Part shown: positions 53,571 to 64,000 of the stretch, piece by piece
Layout: the number at the start of each line of letters is the position of its first letter
Numbering within the stretch: the stretch's first letter is position 1
DNA from: Myoxocephalus aenaeus
Taxonomy: Eukaryota > Chordata > Actinopteri > Perciformes > Cottidae
Assembly: GCA_038501785.1 (NCBI GenBank)
Contig: JBAMJR010000100.1
Location: forward strand, 3,282,501-3,346,500
DNA length: 64,000 bases
Reading direction: 5' to 3'
Made by a program: the position numbers and the translations under genes
Notes under the pieces: generated by a model
The model's input: only the letters and a program-made list of their open reading frames with translations
The model's database searches: none
What the model was told of the DNA's origin: nothing

Positions 53571-54194
53571 TTTGCCTACCAGTCTGGCATCGGGATGGAT
53601 GACGCCGTCATCTTCCTGCTGCAGAGATGCCTCTCTCACCTGGAAAAGGCTGCAAGCACTGTGAGAGTCATGTTCTATGATTTCTCCAGTGCCTTCAACA
53701 CCATCCAGCCTTTGCTTCTGAAGGACAAACTGGAGCAGACCGGGGTGGACCACCACCTTACTGCATGGATCCTGGACTACCTCAACAACCGTCCACAGTA
53801 TGTGCGGATACGGGAGTGTGAGTCAGATCGGGTGTCCTGCAGCACGGGGGCCCCACAGGGAACCGTTCTGGCTCCATTCCTCTTCTCCATTTACACCTCA
53901 GACTTCAACCACAACTCTGCTAACTGTCACCTGCAAACGTTCTCTGACGACTCTGCAATCGCCTGCCTCATTTCCGCCGATGATGACAGGGAATACAGAG
54001 AACTCAATCAGGACTTTTTAGGATGGTGCCAGCGGAACCGCCTCCAGATAAACTCCAGTAAGACCAAGGAGCTGGTGGTGGACTTCCGCCGGGGTGAACG
54101 CCCTCCTCCGGTACCAGTGAGCATACAGGGACTGGACATTGAGATTGTGAAGTCTTATAAGTACCTGGGTGTGCAACACGTGCAATACGTTTAA
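53571..54194 (+). pseudogene. LINE reverse-transcriptase fragment (L2/Rex1-like), right copy
   Basis: An uninterrupted frame of about 208 codons (ATG at 53,595, homology from 53,571) covers RT motif A (YDFSSAFN), B (GAPQGTVLAPFLF), C (FSDDSAIA) and the SKTKELVVDFRR and KSYKYLGV blocks. It lacks the endonuclease, the RT fingers and the C-terminal domain, and ends at a TAA right after the last motif, where sequence becomes T-rich. A fragment, not an active LINE; the frame is open probably because it is young or by chance. Confidence 0.87.
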
Positions 54195-54789
54195 GTACTT
54201 TTTTATATTTTTATTCAGTCTGTATATTTAATATTCTTCTTTACTGTTTTATTGTTTTCTATTACTGTTTATTTATATTACTTGATTTTGTATCTTTTAT
54301 ACACTAATTTCACAGACATTTTTTACCCTTTCTTAAACAGTTCTTTAACTTTGACACCCCCAAGATACATTAACTGCCTTGAAACAAAGTTTGGTATTTT
54401 TTAGGCGTAAGCAACAAACTAAATGACATGCAGATCCCTTATTAAAGAAATATCAATAGAGATACTACGCAATATTAAAAACTCCCAAAAATGTTATGCA
54501 TCCCTCTTTGGAGCTTTAAGTCTTTTGCACATTTTCATTGGTTACCTACTTAGCTCTACTATAACTGAATAGCATCTTTAACATGTGAACATCAATACAC
54601 GGTAAACCCACACACTCACACACACTCAAAATAACAGATACTGAAATACAGATACACATATAATTGTATGTATATTGTCTTTATAAATATGTATTTTATA
54701 TATATATATATATATATACTTATATAGATACACATATAATTGCAAACAATTCGGTCAAAAGTAATAAGACACTGCTGTAGTTCAAAGTA
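54195..54789. other. Right-arm AT-rich block
   Basis: Reverse partner of ~885-1,480. (TA)n at ~54,698-54,718. Bases 54,450-54,500 also resemble 27,990-28,050. No gene seen. Confidence 0.55.
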
Positions 54790-56150
54790 AAAGTTAAATT
54801 AACCTTTCCCTCAGTCAAACTGATGTAACGTTACTGTGAATAAATAATAAAATAATAAAGATTGCTCGTTAGATCCTCAAAACAGAATTATACCTCATGT
54901 TTAACCGCTACGGAGAAATCGGAGCCAGCGGATCATTTAAAAAAAGTCTTGCCGACATCCGGCTGCTTTCGTCGGGCAGCAGAGCGCTGACCGCCCGGTA
55001 ACGGCGGGGCTCACCGGTCCCGCGAGCAGGACCTCAACTCGTCGGCGTATCTTTTTAAGTAAGCTGATTCTTGACAAACGGACCACAGATTTGATGCTTA
55101 AACAACTAACTTCTCGCCTGAAAACTTCCTAAAATTACATTTTGTGACTCAACAACAACAGTATTCAGAGAATGTCAACTTTCAGTTGTGAGTTTTCTCA
55201 TCCGCCATTGTTCCCCGTTTGCTGGTGCGAAATGCATTCTGGGATATTGGCTGTCACGTACGCACAAGTCTCCTCCGATGCATCCCCGGTAAAATGGGCG
55301 GATCAAGTCACATCCGGGCATTTTCACCATGCTTAGCGAGAAGCGGACTTTTGAATTGGAACATTACTTTGGCTGCGACTGATGACGTTTACGAGTCCAC
55401 GAGTACAGAGAAGAACGCATATTCAGAAACGTCCTTTTTTTATATGAAGGACGTTTCTCAATATGCGTACTTCTCTGAACTCGTGAACTTGTGGATTGTC
55501 ATCAGTCCGAGCCCAAGTACTGTTCCAATTAAAAGTTTGCATCAAGCCAAGCACGGTCCAAATGCCCGGATGTGGCTCGCTCCTCCCATTGATGGGAGTA
55601 TGCATCAGAGGTGACTTGTGTTTACTTTGGATGGCCAAATATCCCAGAATGCATTTCACTCCAGCAAACAGAAGAAATGGCGCAGGAGACAACACAACTG
55701 TAAATTGAAACTTTCTAAATACTACTGCTGTTAAGTTACGGGAAGTAATTTTAGGATGTTTTTAGGCGATAAGTTAGTTGTTTAGGAATCAAATGTGTCT
55801 TCGGATTATCGAGATTCAGCCAATTTAAAGATTAGCTCCGAGGATTTCGGAGCCGCTAGCGGGACCGTCAGTAAACCAGCACCGGGGGCTCAGCGCTCAC
55901 GGGGCCCGGCTAGAACAGCCTGATCTCGGCCAGTCTGTTTGAAATTTGCCGGTGGTATTGACGTCTCTGTTGTACGGTTAAACATGAGCTATAATTCGGT
56001 TTGGTTGAATCTAACGAACAATCTTTTGGTCTCAATAGTCTATTGTTTGTTTACAGGTAACGTTAAATCCGTTGTATTATTACAATTACATTTTAATTTA
56101 ACTTTAACGTTGACCGACTTGTTTGCTCCTCTCTATACATATTATACAGG
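54790..56150. repeat. Older inverted repeat centred near 55,441
   Basis: Each side reads, moving outward: palindrome half with AATGCATTCTGGGATAT, then TCCTAAAATTACATTTTGTG or its diverged counterpart, AACTAACTTCTCGCC, the GC-rich block, and CTCATGTTTAACCGC. Arms are at least 650-700 bp and clearly diverged, unlike the A/F arms. It lies midway between the tail-to-tail genes F and G. Confidence 0.75.
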
Positions 56151-57380
56151 CTGATTATGCTGATAATCATTGTGCATTATAACCTACAATTTAAATTAAG
56201 GGACATCTGAGGAAACCCGGGCCCTTATAGAATGAGAAGCTTGTAAATAAACTGTAAATAAATGTCATGTTTGAATTTCAACCCAGGATATTCATTTTTG
56301 AAAGCAATTGTGTATATTTACAACAACAAACAATTACAAAGTCCTATTGTTTACAGTCAGGCAGTTACATTTAAATTAGACAGAACAAGAAGAAGAACAT
56401 TGCAAAAGACATAATACACCAACTTAATGAACTAATTTCTTCCAGTGGACATAACTTCATCTGTGGAGGTTTAGTATCTACAAGTAGTCCATGGACAACA
56501 GGATATTATTTTTAAACATTGTTTATTAATTGTACAATGTTTATTAATTGTTGTAACATTAATGTATGCAGTATTTTTATTTGGGTTTTGACTATTTAAT
56601 AATAATAAATAATGATTTCTAAATATGAATTGTTGAAGTCTACCAGTATTAATATCTGACCTGTGTGGTCAGGTGCTTAAATATGAGTCAGAAGGTTTCT
56701 ATTTATTTTACTAAAAACACACACCTGTCTTACCAGAGTCCAGAAGTCACTGTAGCCTCCATGATCTCTGGATCGTAGACATGAAATGTCCTGTTTGTGT
56801 CTGTCCTGGTTAACGAGTAATGTACGTTAGTTTAATGTGTAGTGGTGTTTGTGTATCTAACTGTACGAGGACAATTGCACTGATGATCAACCTCTTGATG
56901 TTTGCGGACCAAGAAGACAAATGGTAGGTGTGTATGTGGAATATAGGCTAATGGATTTAATATTTAAATACTGTTAGATACACCTCCTGGTATAACCAGT
57001 ACTGTACAACAGCAGCAGAAACTACATTAAACTAAATGATCACCTCCCTAAAACATTAAATCTAAGTGTAATATAATATTAAACTACATTACTTTGTCTT
57101 TGGGTGTACTAAGCAAACTGTTAAGTCTACCTATAAATGGGAGGACAGGTTACAAGAAAGAACAATGGGGTAGCCTGGTTAACAAAAAGCGTAATGTTAC
57201 AAAGACTTACAAAGCAATAAAGACATGCTGTCAAGACACGTCTCCTGTGCGTCCTCCGCTGCATCACGGCTCTTCTTTGAAGGATTCACCTCCTCTTCGG
57301 CTTCTTGATAGAGATGGGCGATCGGGCGACCCAATTCACCGTACTTTTGAAGTCCGTACTTGTGTACTTGGGTATTGAGA
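56151..57380. other. Spacer without recognised features
   Basis: Bases 56,150-57,090 have no match in the window and no supported gene. Near 57,320-57,380 there is a TACTTTTGAAGTCCGTACTT motif similar to the TACGCTAAGTACTTCAG stretch at 53,550. An open frame at 57,094-57,378 has no domain. Confidence 0.4.
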
Positions 57381-58984
57381 AATGGCAGAAGCCTCCTCCA
57401 GCTGTTATGCTAAGCTAGGCTAATCGCCTCCAGGCTATTTTTAAGACAAAAGGCTTTTCTCGCAACTTTTTGTGTAAAATGGCATCTTTTTTAAACTAAA
57501 CTAATATTCAGATGGTGTTTTGTCTCGCACTATGAGTATGTGATACATGCAGGCAACGTTCCTGTTTCTTATGATTTATTCATCCAAAAACAGGCAAACA
57601 AACAAAGAACAAATAGAATCATAACCAATCGGTGCCTCTGTTGCTCTGGTTAAAAAGGAAAACAGGCTGCTGCAGCTTAGCTACAAACACTGGGGCAAAT
57701 ATGGAAGAACAACATTGAACTGAAGTCATTTTGGTGAAAACATTGGCTGAACTTTTCAACTGTTGAGAGCCACCATGAAAACAGAACTGTTTTATTACAA
57801 CTATTACAATAGTAATACATCAAAGAGAAAGTTCGGTCAAAAAAAGTTAAAAAATTCACGTCCTAAAACAAAGGACAGAATCCCTAAACTCTTTACATGT
57901 GAGCAAGACTAAATGTCCACCCTGTTACAGGCCATTCACATGTGTTTTTAATACACTGGTATTGGAAAAATTACATTTTCTATTAGTAAATATGTCCCTT
58001 ACTTTAGCCTTAATATATTTTAAACGGTATTTACAAATAATCATTCATTTGAACAAAAGTTCTTCTGTAATTTACCAAAAACAAATTTAATTTAGGGAAT
58101 ATCAATTGAAATTTTACCCAATTTGTAAGTTATTTAATTTTGCCAATTCATAACCTGCAATTAACCACAAAGATATGCTGAATATTTGTTGATTTCATTT
58201 AATTATCATAAAAAAAATAAAAAAACTCAGATAACAGGGTGGAAATCATATCAGTGAACAATACATTTCATTAATGAAAGCAATTCATTCACATACAAAT
58301 TATAAATGTAACTTCCATTAATCATAAACACACAGATTTAATTTCTAAAGAAAAACAGGCTGCTGATAGAACAGATTACTGTTGTATTACAACAATAGTA
58401 GTAAATCAAAAAAGAAAGTAAAATATTCACGTCCTAAAATAAAGGACAGAATCCCTTAATCTCAAAGAGATGAGATCAGTAAAGGATGATGTTGAAGAAA
58501 GAAGGATGGAGATATTTAAACAATTCTTTTCTCAATTCAGTCATTCTTCAGTTATGGAACAAAACTAAAGTTTCTACAGTAAAACTAAATCAAAAAGGAA
58601 GGAATGAGTTTAAACTGGAGAGAAATGGTTGCTGAAGAGAAAGAAGGTTAAATATTTCCCTAAATTTCATCACCTATGATAATTCAGCTCAAACCATAGT
58701 GCTGCATAGGGGACATGGAAAACTTTGACAACGTAAAACAATTATAGTTAATATATACATGACAATACATAACACATGAGACAATATCATAGAAACAAAT
58801 ACCAAGAGAATTTAAATTGATGTGTAGCTTCATCTTAGCTGAATGAACTTATTATTTTTGCAGTCTGTATCAGCCTGACAGTTTTTAAGTGTTTAAGTCT
58901 CAATTATTTCAGATGCTCTTATCAATACACTTGTGATTTGATAAATAACAGAGACGAGAGAATCTTGTTGAGCAAACTCCACGA
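57381..58984. other. 3' flank of ZNF G
   Basis: Reverse partner of 50,210-51,080 with additional AT-rich DNA shared with the D flank (28,860-29,930). The usual minus-strand AATAAA is changed to AATAAT (~58,903-58,908) because ATTTATTTC has become AATTATTTC. No other gene seen. Confidence 0.55.
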
Positions 58985-60527
58985 CTAATTTGTTTCTCTA
59001 GTGTGGACTTTTAAATGTCGTTTCAGATTTGGCTTGAGTGAAAATGTTTTACCACAAACTGAACAACTAAATGCTTTCACTCCTGTGTGGAGAATCATGT
59101 GACTGTTCAGGTTTGCCTTATGTGAAAATGTTTTACCACATAAAGAACAACTAAATGCTTTCACGCCTGTGTGGAGAATCATGTGAGCGTTCAGGTGTCC
59201 CTTATGTGAAAATGTTTTACCACACACAGAACAACTAAATGGTTTCACTCCTGTGTGGAGAATCATGTGACTTTTCAGGTTTCCCCGATATGAAAATGTT
59301 TTACCACATAAAGAACAACTAAATGGTTTCACTCCTGTGTGGATACTCATGTGATAGTTCAGGGTTACCTTTCGTGAAAATGTTTGACTACACACAGAAC
59401 AACTAAATGGTTTCACTCCTGTTTTGGATCTAGTGTGTCTCTTCAGACGTACCTTGTGGTCAGAGCTTCCAGCACATTCAGGCGAGCTGATTGATGTATT
59501 TCCAGTACTACAGTTCACATCACTTACAGGTACTTCATTGTTTTGCAGAGGGTTTGAATCTGACTGAGGTTCCTGAGTCTCCTTCAAATCTCTACTGTCA
59601 TCAGTCTCAGACGAGTCGTCAGTCTCATGTTCTGATCCTCCACAATCCGCTCCATCAGCTTCTGTTTCCATCGGTTCAGTTTGTCTTTGATGAAGCTGTG
59701 AGGACTGAGCTTCTTCTTCATCATCATAATCATCATTATCATTCTTTACAGGAGTGAATGAGAACTTGATACCAATCTCCTCCAGCCCTTGAAGCTGCTC
59801 TCCCTCCTGACTGGTCCAGAGTTCCTCCTGTTCCTCTTTAATGTGTGGGGGCTCTGGGTCCTCCTGTTCCTCTTTAATGTGTGGGGGCTCTGGGTCATCC
59901 TGTTCCTCTTTAATGTGTGGGGGCTCTGCGTCCTCCTGTTCCTCTTTAATGTGTGGGGGCTCTGCGTCATCCTGTTCCTCTTTAATGTCTGGGCGCTCTG
60001 GGTCATCCTGTTCCTCTTTAATGTAAAGAATACAATATGTACATCCGAGGTGTACTACAGTAAAAAGTACAATATGTACCTCTGAGGTGTTGTACAGTAA
60101 AGAATACAATATGTACAGCTGAGATGTAGTACAGTAAAAAAGTAAAACATTCACCCCTGAGGTGTAGTTCAGTAAAAAAGTATAATATTCACCTCTGAGA
60201 TGTAGTATTTTAAAAAGTATGAACGTGTTTAAATACTTCAGAACAGTCCCTGTAACTCTACCTCAGTACATGATGTGAATACTTCCTCCAGAACTGGTTA
60301 CATCAGTTTAAAGTGATAAAGAAACAGAACCAACCTGCTCTTTGTATCCGGACTTCCGGGTTGAAAACAGCGTCCAGTAGTCTCCGTTGTCGCTCGTTCT
60401 CCTCTTTTGAACTAGAAAGTTCGTCCTCGTACTCTGCTATCGTTCTTTCAAACAGCCCAAATATCTCTTCAGCAGCTGCAGTTAGTCGCTGGTTGACTAA
60501 AGATCTCAGCATTTGGACTTTAGACAT
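58985..60527 (-). CDS. C2H2 zinc-finger protein, copy G (5 fingers)
   Basis: Exons 60,335-60,527 and 58,985-60,015; about 407 residues. Exon 1 is the long form, nearly identical to copy C. Five acidic repeats, the first with DPERPDI. The hinge is altered: the usual VKSEDDEEE reads VKNDNDDYDDEEE, so its SUMO-like VKSE site is lost. Degenerate finger, then five fingers with helix residues RVTY, YGNS, HGHA, HANS, LPNR. Finger 2 (YGNS) matches finger 2 of copy F and finger 3 (HGHA) matches finger 1 of copy C. Poly(A) hexamer weakened. Frame intact. Confidence 0.85.
59836..60225 (-). repeat. Coding and intronic minisatellites of ZNF G
   Basis: Five 36-bp coding units (59,836-60,015) and about five ~38-bp intron units (60,022-60,225). 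Confidence 0.9.
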
Positions 60528-61088
60528 TTTCACAACGACAGAAACGTTTTCTTCACACAAACCCCGTTTCCTCTCCATTAAACTGGGACGAGCTGAGTTG
60601 ACTTCCGTGCCCGTCGGTCTGTTTGTAACCGAGGGTTCTCTTGCGCCTATACTGGTACCATGGTAACAACACGCTGCTCCGTTATGTGAGACAAGACGGC
60701 AACCACTTTAATCTTGACTTCCTCCTCACTCCAACAAAACCTCCTCTCTCTCCTTCCGTTTTCCCCTTCCGAATAAAAGCCCCAGAAACATACATCCGAA
60801 CACTGCTTCATAGAGAACTTTTAACACCATACAATAGCTTACAGTAGCATGCTAAGCTAACCTCAATATCTTTGTAGGCTACCGGGAGATGAGTCAGAGG
60901 AACAACATCCGGGAACAAAGGCGAACATCTAGAAGTCCATTCAGAAGGTTTATCCAGACATACAGAGACTCTGCTGGATCAGTACTGAAGGAGCTACCTG
61001 ACACTTTACCAACACAACAACGAGACGCTGCTATTGCTAATCACGGTAGCCGCCATGTTGCTAATGGAGGAACATCCGGGTCGTCGTC
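60528..61088 (-). promoter_or_regulatory. Upstream block of ZNF G with ~215-bp insertion
   Basis: Exon-proximal part 60,528-60,630 and distal part 60,846-61,088 match the other copies; 60,631-60,845 is extra, placed exactly where the others read TTTGTAGCATGC, with GTA on both sides. The insert has CTTGCGCCTATACTGGTACC and AATAAAAGCCCCAG, but no inverted ends; origin unknown. It separates the YY1-like motif from exon 1. Confidence 0.6.
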
Positions 61089-61095
61089 GTCTTCT

Positions 61096-61130
<35 letters not shown>

Positions 61131-61385
61131 TTCCGGTTTATTGGCGGTGGGCAAACAACTGTTTGGGGCATTACCGCCACCAACTGGTATGGAGTGTGGA
61201 TCAGGCTGTCTAGTACTTGCATTATTAATAAATAATAATAAAAGGCCCTGTAGATTAAACCAATAATTTAATGCCAACTGCGCTCTTTGTCATTCTAGAG
61301 GCCTTTCACCCATTTCCACCGCCGTTGGAGTTGTTTTAAAAGCACCGGTGCATTTTCTCATTGCCTGATATTGGATATTATCTAG
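61089..61385 (-). mobile_element. 5'-truncated LINE tail (I/Nimb-like), copy G
   Basis: Same LINE end; the CTT/GAA tail is the longest in the set (61,081-61,134, including GTC triplets), and its translation gives a serine run on plus. Confidence 0.75.
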
Positions 61386-62389
61386 GTTTTGATAATTTAT
61401 TAACCTGTAAATTAATATATAACGTGAAGAAAAAAAAAAATATGTACAGATGTTTTTGGTGGCAAGTCAAACATGTATTATTAAGGGACTTCAGTATTTC
61501 TAAAATCCTGGTTTTAACTTTGCATGAGACGACATAGTTTAAGTTAGTTTGTTTTTAATGTGTTTCATTTGAGTGGGTATGATTCAGTGATCGAATGTAG
61601 TTTCACCTAAAAAAGAAAAATATTCAATATTATAATCTATAATTACATTTGTAGTATGTCGGTTTCCCTCTCTCATTCTTATAAGGATTAAACGCTGTGC
61701 AGAACCAGATGTTTCTGTGATTTATCTGATCAGTTCAATCAATAACCAGCTGCATTTGAGTCTTAGAAATTGATTTAATTGAAGCGTGTGATCCACAGAG
61801 ACATTGGCTCAATCCTAATCTCCACCCTCACGGACTGTGAGGCTCCCGCTAACTCCGTGAGGGTTTAGTTCTGTCAGTCACATCGTCGAGTGTTTGAGTC
61901 TCTCAGACATTTTGAGCTCTTTATGAACCCTTTCCGTAAATCAGCATTAGATGCCGACTTTCCCCAAGGGATTTACCCACAATTCATAGCAATGTGACGT
62001 TACCACACGCAGTTACCAATGGAAGCATGGAGACGTAAAAAAAGAAAGAAAGAAAGGTAAACAAAGAGGCACGTGGGTGTTCAGCCCGATAAATTACATT
62101 TACACAACAACATTAAGATTAAAGATGGAACATAAAAACACATGAAATGAGAGGAATGTGTGACACTGAAAATATAAAATGTTTTAATTTTGTTTTTAAC
62201 TAAAACTGCGTCACATCCTATCCCATCGCTGTCAAGCGTCTTTCCCTGCAGAGCCCCACCCTCGGTAAACTGTCAACGGATAATAATAAAAAAGAAAAAT
62301 CACGGAGAAAAATACAGAGTTTATTCTGCGTGAACGTATTAATTTGCTTTCAACGATGCTGGTTGACCTGTATGCTTGATATGTGAGGA
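61386..62389. other. Distal upstream block of ZNF G
   Basis: Close match to 34,606-35,579. No gene seen. Confidence 0.5.
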
Positions 62390-63804
62390 GAAATTAGAAA
62401 ACAACAGCCTCCATTCATTCTCTATGGCGGCGCTGAAATCCGCCGATGTAATATATCGTTGGCCGCTAGTGGCGCAGTGGAGCCGTTTTGAGTTTCACTG
62501 GCTCCGCCCCCTCCTCTCCCCCTCCCTTCCCGCTTCACTCACAACCCGGAAACAGAGTGTAAACAACACGTATTTTCTACTGCTCTCCGTTGTTTGGACG
62601 TTACGTGAAACAGTAAGTCATTTAAATGAATAACAATGACCTGAAATGTAATGAGAATTAGTGCTGACATGTTCTGGTTCACTTGAAAGCTGTAAAGTTA
62701 GTCGTGTTTCTTAAGATTCATTTGAATCACGTGAACGTGCATACACGTGCACGTGCTGAGTAACGTTACTTCAAGGTTCATGTAGTAGTTTATAGTAGTA
62801 GTAGTAGTAGTAGTTTATAGTCATGTACATTAACTGCTCCACATGTATGTGACAGAAAGAGTTACTAATGAGGTCCTAGTTAGTTATCAGATTAAGGTTA
62901 TCATACAACATATAACTAATAACTGGTGTGTTATTATTGATTAGACTACCTGTAGCATATTAAAACGAGTAGGAGTAATTATACTTAACGTTTGTTTTGA
63001 TGCTAAACTTTAATACTTTACTTGAGTAATTTATTTGAATGCAGGACTAGTACTTGTTAAAGAGTATTTACACCATGTGGTGGTATTACTATTATTTGTT
63101 TACTGAAGTACAAGATCTGAATACTTTCTCCACCACTGTTAAAATCAGAGAACACCAGAATGTGATAAAGTTGTTTATTACATATATAATCATATGCCAT
63201 GTCTGTTTGGGATGTCAGAAGGCGTTTCTTGATGAGACTCTTCACTCTGCAGAGATGTGGGACAGCAGGAGGATGACTCTGCATCTTCATGTGGAGAAAC
63301 ACCGTGCTGCCGTCTGCCGACAACGCTGGACCATGAGCTCTTCTCCCACATGAAGCATGACTTCATCACTCCGTCTCATGTTGACGTGTTCTGGTCACGC
63401 GTGTGTTCTGGTGTTCTACCTCTCGTCCTCGTGACTATGACTTGATCCCAGCCGTGATGAGGGTACGTATCAGTCGTTGTTTTCCTTATGCTCCTTTTCC
63501 TTTATGTAATAACAAACATACATGTGAAACTGCTGTGTTACTAACACCTGGTGGCGTGTGTTTGAAGTGTCTTTTAGTGTGTTGTGTGTTTGAAGTCAGT
63601 TTTAATGTCATGTTGCTTCCCCTGCCGAGATTAAATCTTAATGACTGACTACTGAATATGAACCCGTTCCAACATGAACACATGTGTATGAATGAAGTAT
63701 ATTATTTATATAATAATGTGAGAAACAGTCTGTTTCATTGGATTTGGCTGAGAAAGCAGGTGAAGTAAAGATACTTTCTGCCTTCACTAACAGTCGTTTT
63801 TGTG
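62390..63804 (+). other. Candidate transcription unit, copy 3
   Basis: Plus-strand copy of the block at 18.4-20.0 kb: GC-rich start (CTCCGCCCCCTCCTC, CCCGGAAACAG), donor AACA|GTAAGT near 62,612, AGT repeat at ~62,785-62,815, exon-like piece ~63,227-63,462 ending GATGAGG|GTACGT. An open frame 62,376-62,633 crosses the start region, but its equivalent has an early stop in copy 1, so I do not call it protein-coding. Confidence 0.3.
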
Positions 63805-64000
63805 TATTCTGAATCAGAACCATTTATTTGCCAGGTATGTTACACATATGAAGAATTTGTCTTGGAGGGTGGTGCATACAATAGACCAACAACAACAATC
63901 AACACAGTGCAATAGAAACATTACATTTACAAAAGAATATAAAATAAAGTGCACAGACAAACAGATAACAGTACTATAAACAAGTGTACTGTAGGTGTGT
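63805..64000 (-). mobile_element. LINE 3' tail fragment, cut by window end
   Basis: Reverse complement of 18,230-18,430 (starts TTCTGAATCAGAACCATTTA). It continues beyond the window. Confidence 0.5.

Larger units (their letters stand above)
47300..55685. repeat. Right arm of large inverted duplication
   Basis: Inverted partner of 1-11,690. Contains ZNF F, two complete TIR elements and the open version of the LINE RT fragment, but not the Gypsy element. Confidence 0.85.

Noticed and set aside
61041..61277. Glutamate- and serine-rich frames over the GAA/CTT tails
   Set aside because: These are translations of the LINE tail microsatellite.

Overview
The window looks like a piece of a ray-finned (teleost) fish chromosome. 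The support is seven C2H2 zinc-finger genes with the short fish-type leucine-rich first exon, fish-type LINE tails (an I/Nimb-like 3' end with a GAA tail; L2/Rex1-like reverse transcriptase pieces), a Ty3/Gypsy LTR element, hAT- and Harbinger-like elements, and an AT-rich, microsatellite-rich background. Identification is by eye and from memory of families; no search was run.

Layout. The backbone is one unit repeated in changing orientation. In transcription order the unit is: a 5'-truncated LINE tail, a conserved upstream block of about 330 bp, ZNF exon 1, a short intron made largely of a ~38-bp minisatellite, then ZNF exon 2 (acidic 12-residue repeats, acidic hinge, 5 to 9 zinc fingers) and an AT-rich 3' flank. 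Copies: A (8.6-10.7 kb, -), B (12.4-14.0, -), C (22.0-23.6, +), D (30.8-34.0, -), E (38.3-40.3, -), F (48.3-50.1, +), G (59.0-60.5, -), plus a promoter-only remnant at 37.1-37.4 kb. A non-ZNF block with exon-like pieces occurs three times (17.3-20.1, 35.6-37.1, 62.4-63.8 kb). Bases 1-11.7 kb and 47.3-55.7 kb are inverted copies of each other; a second, older inverted repeat is centred near 55.44 kb (and 0.24 kb).

Insertions that differ between copies: a Ty3/Gypsy element (2.9-7.0 kb; 184-bp LTRs differing at 3 sites; CCGT target duplication; pol broken by two frameshifts and a stop), a Harbinger-like element inside the intron of ZNF D (32.4-33.8 kb), a 3.6-kb element with ~270-bp inverted ends carrying a decayed four-exon gene for a protein with a CXC (tesmin/TSO1-like) cysteine domain (41.6-45.2 kb), a 646-bp element flanked by TTA (45.9-46.6 kb) and several short TIR elements.

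Function. The ZNF genes are presumably nuclear DNA-binding repressors. Fingers at matching positions differ in their predicted base-contacting residues, whereas the last finger is nearly fixed. Each 12-residue acidic repeat normally contains I-K-E-E, a match to the SUMO-acceptor consensus, and copy number runs from 2 to 15. The hinge adds V-K-S-E followed by acids. My main hypothesis is that these are SUMO-scaffold repressors whose DNA specificity and SUMO valency both change by repeat turnover. The second candidate novelty is the CXC-domain inverted-repeat element. Because the copies are so alike, assembly error must be kept in mind for all large-scale statements.
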